A stretch of 5,680 nucleotides of DNA, taken from an uncultured Senegalimassilia sp. (lineage in GTDB: Bacteria > Actinomycetota > Coriobacteriia > Coriobacteriales > Eggerthellaceae). The stretch lies in the NCBI GenBank assembly GCA_934661765.1, contig CAKUJT010000144.1, forward strand, positions 1-5,680, given 5' to 3'. Position numbers and translations under genes: made by a program. This document shows, piece by piece, positions 1-4,109 of this stretch (its first letter is position 1; each line of letters starts with the position of its first letter). The notes beneath the pieces were generated by a model, which searched no databases, was not told the DNA's origin, and worked only from the letters and a program-made list of their open reading frames with translations.

Positions 1-39
1 GGCTGCAAAGGCCTCCTGACCTGGTGCCAAGCGCAATAA
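1..39 (+). CDS. Possible 3' end of an upstream gene (partial)
   Basis: Reading from base 1, the plus strand is open for 12 codons (GCKGLLTWCQAQ) and ends at TAA 37-39. The only support is position: the stop lies 15 nt before a strong hairpin at 55-86, a normal gene-end arrangement. The tail is too short to assign a family. A second plus frame, from base 3, is also open and stops at 51-53, so the frame is not certain. Confidence 0.25.
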   Translation, partial: GCKGLLTWCQAQ

Positions 40-54
40 CATACGCTCGTTAAA

Positions 55-86
55 CGGGGCCGCCGGCAGATATGCCGGCGGCCCCG
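55..86. terminator. Perfect 14-bp GC-rich hairpin, probable bidirectional terminator
   Basis: CGGGGCCGCCGGCA (55-68) pairs perfectly with its complement at 73-86 around the 4-nt loop GATA. On the plus strand a T4 run follows after six bases (93-96). On the minus strand the stem is followed directly by TTTAA. Neither T-run is classic, but the stem is very stable. It lies between the possible upstream gene tail and the convergent flavoprotein gene that stops at 172, so it could end transcripts from both sides. Confidence 0.6.
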
Positions 87-171
87 CGAACGTTTTCGGG
101 GAGAGTGGCCCCCCAACCGTCCGCCTTGCCGTCCGCTGGCGGCCCCGCTTTCGTTCCTGCGAAATCGTTCG

Positions 172-858
172 CTATGCTCGTTGCTTGCCGGTGAAGCGGT
201 CGATGTCGATGCAGTAGATGTTCGCGCGGGCGAGCGCTTGGTCGGTGAAGTCGGTCGATGCTTCGGGCGCCAGATGTTGCATGATGCGCGTGAGGCCGTA
301 GCGCTTCGCTTCAATGCCTTGGATGCGATGGATGGTGCCCGTGCCCATGATTGAGCGGTATGCGTATGAATATGCGCAGGCGTATGTGCCCGTGATCAGG
401 CCTTCCTGCACATCCATCTCGATCGCCACGCGCGGTTCGCGGTTGAACGCGTCCACCTTGCGGCCGACGCCGGCCGAGTGCACCCACAGCGCCAGGCGCG
501 GTGCGTCGGCGTCGATCTCCTCGGGGTCTGCCCAGTCGTAGCCGAAGCTCATGGGCACGATGAACGGCCCCTCTTCGTCAACGCACGCGATGCGCACCGT
601 CTGGCAGGCCTCGACCACCGCATGCAGCTGCGTGGTGCTGCGAAGCTGACGGCCCGCTTGCCGCATGGGGCGATGCGAAACGGGCATGCCGGCCTGCGCT
701 GCGGCACCGGCCTGGGTCATGCCGGCGATTTGTTGCGCCTGCGCGGCCTGCGCCATGGCAGCCGCCTGCGCAGCAGCGGTGGCCTGCTGCATTTGCGCGG
801 CGTGCTGCTGCGCCGCGGCGCCCTCGGGATAGACGGTGGGGATGTTCTGCAGATCCAT
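172..858 (-). CDS. Pyridoxamine 5'-phosphate oxidase-family (NimA-like) flavin-binding protein with Ala/Gln-rich N-terminus
   Basis: This 228-residue protein has a split-barrel flavin-binding domain from about residue 63 to the end. Family marks include VVEACQTVRIACVDEEGPFI then VPMSFGYDW (81-109), the WVHSAGVGRKVDAF segment (125-138) and the EPRVAIEMD strand (141-149). Relatives bind FMN or a related cofactor, and some (NimA) reduce nitroimidazoles; the substrate here cannot be told. Residues 14-57 form a low-complexity Ala/Gln/Met-rich stretch that most family members lack, as they begin near 'MR.AGRQL' (here M65). The long start is preferred because AGGAG sits 5 nt before it, while M58 and M65 have no ribosome site. 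No signal peptide or membrane segment is visible, so it is probably cytoplasmic. The gene is transcribed away from the GntR operon and may share its control region. Confidence 0.9.
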   Translation of the reverse strand: MDLQNIPTVYPEGAAAQQHAAQMQQATAAAQAAAMAQAAQAQQIAGMTQAGAAAQAGMPVSHRPMRQAGRQLRSTTQLHAVVEACQTVRIACVDEEGPFIVPMSFGYDWADPEEIDADAPRLALWVHSAGVGRKVDAFNREPRVAIEMDVQEGLITGTYACAYSYAYRSIMGTGTIHRIQGIEAKRYGLTRIMQHLAPEASTDFTDQALARANIYCIDIDRFTGKQRA

Positions 859-863
859 GAGTG

Positions 864-868
864 CTCCT
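864..868 (-). promoter_or_regulatory. Ribosome binding site of the flavoprotein gene
   Basis: The minus strand reads AGGAG, then 5 nt (CACTC), then ATG at 858-856. This site decides in favour of the long start and makes the low-complexity N-terminal extension part of the translated protein. Confidence 0.75.
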
Positions 869-957
869 GGGTTCGTGCGTTTTCGTTGCCCCTATGGTAC
901 GGCGTGCCGCTGCGTTCGGTTGCCGCAATCCACCGTTGCGCCAACATCACACGAGTT

Positions 958-998
958 TCCCCACTCCTGTTCTACTTGCTATAGAACAGGAGTGGGGA
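958..998. promoter_or_regulatory. Operator-like perfect inverted repeat 1
   Basis: TCCCCACTCCTGTTCTA (958-974) is the exact reverse complement of 982-998, around the 7-nt centre CTTGCTA: 17-bp arms with no mismatch. The inner part, CCTGTTCTA-N7-TAGAACAGG, has the same form as the second repeat at 995-1029. Position beside a -10 box and upstream of a GntR-family gene suggests an autoregulatory operator; this is inference. No T-run follows on either strand, so it does not look like a terminator. Confidence 0.7.
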
Positions 999-1010
999 TT
1001 CTGTTATAAT
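982..1010 (+). promoter_or_regulatory. Probable sigma-70-type promoter of the GntR-membrane protein operon
   Basis: A consensus TATAAT lies at 1005-1010. The hexamer 17 bp upstream, TAGAAC (982-987), is a poor -35 match. TTGCTA at 976-981 matches better, but its 23-bp spacer is too long. Transcription would begin near 1017, inside repeat 2. Both promoter elements sit within the inverted repeats, as expected of a tightly repressed promoter. Confidence 0.6.
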
Positions 1011-1029
1011 ACAGCTATAACAGAATCCC
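995..1029. promoter_or_regulatory. Operator-like perfect inverted repeat 2, overlapping the -10 box
   Basis: GGGATTCTGTTATA (995-1008) is the exact reverse complement of 1016-1029 around the 7-nt centre ATACAGC. It shares CTGTTMTA-N7-TAKAACAG with repeat 1; the centres are 34 bp apart and the outer GGGA (995-998) belongs to both. TATAAT (1005-1010) lies in its left arm and centre, so a bound protein would block RNA polymerase. The likely ligand is the GntR/YtrA-type protein encoded downstream (inference). Confidence 0.7.
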
Positions 1030-1047
1030 AAGGAAACCTAACGGCGA

Positions 1048-1131
1048 ATGGTAAGAGAAGCGCAAGGGGAAACTCGGGAAGGGATGGGCGAGGGTCTGAG
1101 AACCGCAAAAGGCGGAACAGAGGGCCGGTAG
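1048..1131 (+). CDS. Possible 27-codon leader ORF
   Basis: ATG at 1048 opens a 27-codon frame rich in Gly, Glu and Arg that ends at TAG 1129-1131. AAGGAA at 1030-1035 precedes it by 12 nt, a poor spacing for a ribosome site. It is the first ATG downstream of the predicted transcription start. The composition is what any frame of this purine-rich DNA would give, so it may be chance. I do not recognise the peptide. Confidence 0.15.
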   Translation: MVREAQGETREGMGEGLRTAKGGTEGR

Positions 1132-1272
1132 AGCGCACGGGTAAAGGCCGTGGCGAAAGCGGGCTGGAAAGCGAAAGCGAGAGGCAAAAGCCGGGCAGAG
1201 GACGAAGGGACGGCCGAGGGCGGTGGCCCGCGGCAAAGGCGATGAACCTGCGCAGACCGCGGCAAAGGATCA

Positions 1273-1282
1273 GGGAAAGGGG
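1273..1282 (+). promoter_or_regulatory. Ribosome binding site fixing the GntR start at 1289
   Basis: GGGAAAGGGG lies 6 nt before ATG 1289-1291. The earlier in-frame GTG at 1223 has only GAGGG 3 nt away and would add 22 low-complexity residues before the conserved 'MFVRID' family start, so 1289 is preferred. Confidence 0.65.
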
Positions 1283-1288
1283 CAACTC

Positions 1289-1678
1289 ATGTTCGTGCGT
1301 ATCGACCAAGCGCTCGATGTGCCGTTGTATCAGCAGCTTCGCAACGAGATCGTTCGCGGCATTGCGCAGGACGAGCTTGCGCCGGGCGATGCGCTGCCGA
1401 GTGTTCGAAACCTGGCCTCCGACCTGGGCATCAACCTGCATACCGTCAACAAGGCGTACGCGTTGCTGCGCGATGAGGGCTACGTGGAGATGAAGGGTCG
1501 CAAAGGCGCGTTCGTGTCGCAGCCGGCGGCGGCCGCGGGCACGGCGGCGGCAAAGGAGCGGCTGTCTCGGGATATCCATCAGCTCGCGTTGGCTTTCAAG
1601 GCTTCCGGAGGCGCGCGCCAGGAGTTCGAGCAGCAGGTGAAAGCCCAGTTGGATGAAGTGTTCTGCGAAAAGGAATAG
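1289..1678 (+). CDS. GntR-family transcriptional regulator, YtrA subfamily
   Basis: The product is 129 residues, the usual short length of YtrA-type GntR proteins. Residues 11-77 form the winged helix-turn-helix: VPLYQQLRNEIVRGIA, then LAPGDALPSVRNLASDLGIN (30-49) with recognition helix LHTVNKAYALLRDEG (50-64) and the wing EMKGRKGAFVS (67-77). An Ala-rich linker (80-88) leads to a short helical tail (89-129), which in this subfamily mediates dimerisation and replaces the large effector domain of other GntR proteins. It should bind DNA as a dimer in the cytoplasm and repress its own operon. The two dyads at 958-1029 are the obvious candidate sites. The membrane-protein gene starts 12 nt after its stop, with the ribosome site touching the stop codon, so the pair is almost surely one transcript. 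The inducing signal is unknown; family members often answer to envelope stress. Confidence 0.93.
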   Translation: MFVRIDQALDVPLYQQLRNEIVRGIAQDELAPGDALPSVRNLASDLGINLHTVNKAYALLRDEGYVEMKGRKGAFVSQPAAAAGTAAAKERLSRDIHQLALAFKASGGARQEFEQQVKAQLDEVFCEKE

Positions 1679-1690
1679 GGAGGTCACGAT

Positions 1691-2816
1691 ATGGAATCCG
1701 CCGATATGCAGCTTGTCATGTTCGCGTTGATCGCCACGATCCCGCTTGTCGGGGCGATGATGGCGATCACCCCGCTTTTGCAGCCTGATGGGCAGGCCTT
1801 CTCCGTTTCCGTGCCCGAGGTTGCGCAAAACGACCCGGGTATTCGCGTCCTGAAGCATCGCTTCGTCGCGATCATTGCGGCGTTAACGGCGATTCTCACC
1901 TTGGCGGCGGTCGCCTTTTGCCTGATGGGGAGCATGAAGGCGGTGATGGCGCTTGTCGTGGCCGGTTCTCTTGTCCCCCTTGTGGCGGGCTATGGGCTTA
2001 TCGTGCGCTATCGTCGCTGCGTTCAGGCGATCAAACGCGAGCGTGGCTGGCAGGCTGAGGCGCAGCAACGTGTTGCGGCGATCGGGGAGGGTGCTGAGGA
2101 TACGCCGAGGGCGATCTCGCTAGCATGGAATTGGCTGTATGCGCCGGTGATCTTGCTGACCGTTGGCGTTGCCATCGCCGGCTACCCGGTCATGCCCGCT
2201 CAGATTCCCGTGCACGTTGATTTTTCCGGTGCCGTCACCGACGTCGCGGTGAAAAGCCCGGTGGTTGCCGCGTTTCCCGTAGCGCTCGAGCTTTTTTTGG
2301 CCGGTTGCTTCGTGTTCTCCCATTGGACGGTGCTGCGTTCGAAAAAGGGAACCGAACCGGGCAATCCGGCGAGTTCTGCGTGGGCGTACGGGATGTTCGC
2401 TCATGCGCAAACCGTGTTTCTGCTGGTGGGCGGTCTGGTTATCACGGCGGTTTGCGGTCTCCTCATCGAGCTTTCCATGATCGGCGTGCTGCCGATAACG
2501 GGGGCGGTCGCCGCCATCGTCGTGGTGGCGATGCTGATAGCGGCGGGCGACGTCATCCTCAATGCGGTATACGGCCAGTCCGGCTCGCGGGTGTTTCGCA
2601 TGGAGCGGTCAGCCGCGCTTTTGGTCGACGATGATGCATACTGGAAGCTGGGCCTGTTCTATTACAACCCCGGCGATGTCAGCCTGTTTTTTGCCGCAGC
2701 GTTCCGGTTTCGGCTGGACGGTGAATTGGGCGCGCCCGGCCGTATGGGCTGTGATGGCGGGCTTTGTCGTTGCGACCGCTCTGCTCGTGGTGCTGTGCGT
2801 GGCGATGGTCGATTAA
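1691..2816 (+). pseudogene. DUF1648 (SdpI-related) polytopic membrane protein, frameshifted near the 3' end
   Basis: GGGAGG (1678-1683) precedes the ATG by 7 nt. Hydrophobic segments lie near residues 8-30, 58-79, 84-105, 149-167, 191-209, 241-264 and 267-288. The DUF1648 signature is MPAQIPVHVDFSGAVTDVAV (168-187), followed by K188. Near the C-terminus DDDAYWKLGLFYYNPGDVSLF (313-333) is intact, but translation then enters a polar, Arg/Gly-rich tail ending at TGA 2891-2893 (400 aa). One base further on, the other frame reads LPQRSGFGWTVNWARPAVWA and then a hydrophobic helix to TAA 2814-2816. This is the expected continuation of the family's C-terminal motif (DUF5808-like, from memory). Dropping one T from the T6 tract at 2687-2692 gives a 374-residue protein. 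SdpI relatives give immunity or envelope-stress protection in Bacillus; the role here is unproven. The frameshift could be real, a sequencing error or phase variation. Confidence 0.85.
2687..2692 (+). repeat. T6 homopolymer at the frameshift point
   Basis: The codons CTG TTT TTT GCC leave the conserved frame exactly here. With five Ts the reading is CTG TTT TTG CCG CAG, which restores the family motif. Homopolymers of this kind are sites of replication slippage, transcriptional slippage and base-calling error. Confidence 0.75.
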
Positions 2817-2835
2817 TCGCGATACCGCGGATGGG

Positions 2836-2856
2836 AGCCCTTTTGGGGGCTGATTT
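2836..2856 (+). terminator. Weak hairpin between the membrane-protein and SDR genes
   Basis: AGCCC (2836-2840) pairs with GGGCT (2847-2851) over a 6-nt loop, followed by GATTT. It is 20 nt after the restored stop at 2816. The stem is short and the T-run poor, so it would attenuate rather than stop transcription, if it acts at all. Confidence 0.2.
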
Positions 2857-2892
2857 CCTGTCGGGCGGTGTCAAGAAGCGAAGGATAAGGTG

Positions 2893-2898
2893 AAGGAG
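2893..2898 (+). promoter_or_regulatory. Ribosome binding site fixing the SDR start at 2908
   Basis: AAGGAG lies 9 nt before ATG 2908-2910. The alternative GTG at 2890 would place this site inside the coding sequence and add six residues; its own upstream AAGG abuts the codon. ATG 2908 is preferred, though GTG 2890 cannot be excluded. Confidence 0.55.
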
Positions 2899-2907
2899 TT
2901 GGCGAAC

Positions 2908-3759
2908 ATGGTGCTGCCCGAGAACATAGAGGGTTCCCAAAACGGGGCAGGCGTCGGCGATGCATCTTCCCCGCAACAGACGCCTGCGCTTTGTGCGCTG
3001 GTCACGGGCGCGACGGGCGGCATCGGCCGCGAGCTGTGCGCGCAGCTGGCCCGCGAGTGCGGTACGCTAGCCCTGGTGGGACGCGATCGGCGCAAGCTCG
3101 AGGAGCTGGCGAAGGACCTGGCCGAACGCTTCGACGTCGACACGCGCGTCTTCGTCGCCGACTTCGCGCAGCCGGGCGCCGTCGATGCGCTGGCATCGCA
3201 GGTGCAAGCGGCGAACCTGCAGGTGGAGACACTCGTGAACAACGCCGGCTTCGGCTACGACGCCCCGTTCGCGGAAAGCAGCTTGGAGCGCCAACGCGCG
3301 CTCGTGCAAACCAACGATATGGCGCTCATGGAGCTTTGCCACGCGTTCGCGCCTGGAATGGCGGCGCGCGGGCACGGCGGCATCCTCAACGTGGCCAGCG
3401 TGGCCGGGTTCGTTCCCGGGCCGTACATGTCCACGTACTACGCCTCGAAGGCGTTCGTCCAGTCGTTCTCAAGCGCGTTGCATATGGAGCTGCGCCCGCA
3501 TGGCGTGCACGTGACCGCGTTGTGCCCCGGGCCTGTTCGCACGCCGTTTTGGGACAATGCCGACGCGGGCGGCACGGCGCTTGCCCGCATGACCATCAGC
3601 GCCCCGCGCGTGGCCCGCGTGGCTCTTCGCGCGCTGGGCTGCAACCGCCTGCTGTGCTGCCCGGGCGTGCTGGCGAAGTTCATCGTGTTCGGCAGCCGCT
3701 TCGTTCCGCGCACCTGGGCCGCCGCCGCGGCGTCCGCTCTGCAAAAACCCGGAAAGTAG
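2908..3759 (+). CDS. Classical short-chain dehydrogenase/reductase (SDR, DltE/COG0300-like)
   Basis: The product is 283 residues from ATG 2908 (289 from GTG 2890). Numbered from ATG 2908, a 27-residue polar leader precedes the Rossmann fold. The cofactor motif is TGATGGIG (33-40), and GR at 58-59 after the second strand suggests NADP(H) preference. NNAG is at 111-114. The catalytic residues are Asn136, Ser164 and the Y177-x3-K181 pair in TYYASKAF. ALCPGPVRTPF follows the active site, as in the COG0300 group. The C-terminal part (about 227-283) is hydrophobic and basic, typical of this group. The substrate cannot be inferred; relatives reduce or oxidise carbonyl/hydroxyl groups on lipids, steroids or small metabolites. 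All catalytic residues are present, so it should be active. It lies 91 nt after the restored stop of the membrane-protein gene and may be read from the same operon. No separate promoter is obvious. Confidence 0.9.
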   Translation: MVLPENIEGSQNGAGVGDASSPQQTPALCALVTGATGGIGRELCAQLARECGTLALVGRDRRKLEELAKDLAERFDVDTRVFVADFAQPGAVDALASQVQAANLQVETLVNNAGFGYDAPFAESSLERQRALVQTNDMALMELCHAFAPGMAARGHGGILNVASVAGFVPGPYMSTYYASKAFVQSFSSALHMELRPHGVHVTALCPGPVRTPFWDNADAGGTALARMTISAPRVARVALRALGCNRLLCCPGVLAKFIVFGSRFVPRTWAAAAASALQKPGK

Positions 3760-3800
3760 CGCAGGCCCACGTTCGAACGCGTTATGCGAGAAAGCTTTCG

Positions 3801-3888
3801 GCCCTAGGCTTTCCGTCGTCAGGTTCGCTCAGAGCGAAAGCTCGCGATTGTACGCGTTTTGCGACGGAACCTTCGCCCTGGGCTTTTT
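3801..3888 (+). terminator. Imperfect stem-loop followed by T5, possible SDR terminator
   Basis: TTCCGTCG (3811-3818) pairs exactly with CGACGGAA (3862-3869). Flanking GCCCTAGGC (3801-3809) and GCCCTGGGC (3875-3883) can extend the stem, with a small hairpin at 3824-3838 inside the loop. The structure ends directly in TTTTT (3884-3888). It starts about 40 nt after the SDR stop, so it could end that transcript. The pairing is imperfect and alternatives exist (GAAAGC/GCTTTC at 3808-3813 and 3836-3841). Confidence 0.35.
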
Positions 3889-3890
3889 CA

Positions 3891-3910
3891 GCGCCAAACT
3901 CATTTGGCGC
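3891..3910. repeat. Perfect 8-bp inverted repeat
   Basis: GCGCCAAA (3891-3898) pairs exactly with TTTGGCGC (3903-3910) over the loop CTCA. No T-run follows on either strand, so it is not a normal intrinsic terminator. It may be a protein site or a stabilising RNA hairpin; its role is unknown. Confidence 0.5.
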
Positions 3911-4070
3911 GGAGGCGCCCTTGTTCGCGCGCGCTTAGCAAAAGGAACCCTTGAGCTCGGGTTTTCCGCTCTTGGCTCGCTTGGGGTGGAGGACCTGCGT
4001 TCGCGTGCATTTGGCGAAGGGTGATATGCCTTTCCGCCGGTATATGGTTAAATCAAAGGAACGGCTTTTT

Positions 4071-4088
4071 CGGCGGGCAATGCCGCCG
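4071..4088 (+). promoter_or_regulatory. GC hairpin in the ettA 5' leader
   Basis: CGGCGG (4071-4076) can pair with CCGCCG (4083-4088) over a 6-nt loop, ending 11 nt before the AGGAG of ettA. A T5 run (4066-4070) lies just before it. The same CGGCGG could instead pair with another CCGCCG at 4034-4039, giving two exclusive folds. Regulation by this element is only a suggestion. Confidence 0.3.
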
Positions 4089-4109
4089 TGTCAAACATAA
4101 AGGAGCATC

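Larger units (their letters stand above)
1030..1288 (+). other. Purine-rich untranslated leader before the GntR gene
   Basis: About 260 nt separate the promoter from the GntR start. The stretch 1081-1260 is about 70% A+G on the plus strand, with many GAAAGCG- and GCAAAGG-like words and a 12-bp direct repeat CCGCGGCAAAGG at 1228-1239 and 1257-1268. The GntR frame has stops at 1052, 1097 and 1142, so most of the region cannot be an N-terminal extension. I recognise no known riboswitch fold. It may be an unusually long structured or purine-rich 5' leader. Confidence 0.5.
3760..4109. other. Gene-free region with clustered short inverted repeats, upstream of ettA
   Basis: This 350-nt stretch has no convincing coding frame. 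It holds palindromes CGTTCGAACG (3770-3779) and GAAAGCTTTC (3790-3799), a hairpin TTCGCT/AGCGAA (3824-3838), the larger structures described separately, and GAGCTC (3954-3959). Its far end should hold the ettA promoter. The AT-rich words TATATG (4041-4046) and TTAAAT (4048-4053) are possible -10 boxes, but I see no matching -35 at normal spacing. Confidence 0.5.

Noticed and set aside
958..998. Repeat 1 as an intrinsic terminator
   Set aside because: Neither strand has a T-run after the stem, and it lies upstream of a promoter between divergent genes.
958..1029. The paired inverted repeats as a CRISPR array or transposon ends
   Set aside because: There are only two related units, no spacers of regular length, no transposase and no target-site duplication; an operator explanation fits better.
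1223..1288. Upstream GTG start adding 22 residues to the GntR protein
   Set aside because: Poor ribosome-site spacing and low-complexity residues. The family consensus begins at the ATG at 1289, which has a good site.
861..1493. 210-codon plus-strand frame covering the dyads and leader
   Set aside because: Its Arg/Gly/Glu composition simply reflects purine-rich DNA, and its end lies inside the GntR gene in another frame.
1004..1858. 284-codon open frame on the minus strand across the leader, GntR gene and start of the membrane-protein gene
   Set aside because: It crosses two well-supported genes and the dyads. Its product is Arg/Leu/Pro-rich, with no family resemblance.
2562..2816. Separate small gene of 84 codons at the end of the membrane-protein gene
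   Set aside because: Its first half is a shadow of the conserved DUF1648 protein sequence. Only the second half is meaningful, as the displaced C-terminus after the T6 frameshift.
2991..3938. 315-codon plus-strand frame over the SDR gene and the intergenic region
   Set aside because: It is an Arg/Gly-rich out-of-frame shadow of the SDR gene; the real frame has every SDR motif.
4021..4109. Upstream ORF starting at GTG 4021 and overlapping the ettA start
   Set aside because: The GAAGG directly abuts the GTG, leaving no spacer, and the frame runs on only as a shadow of ettA.
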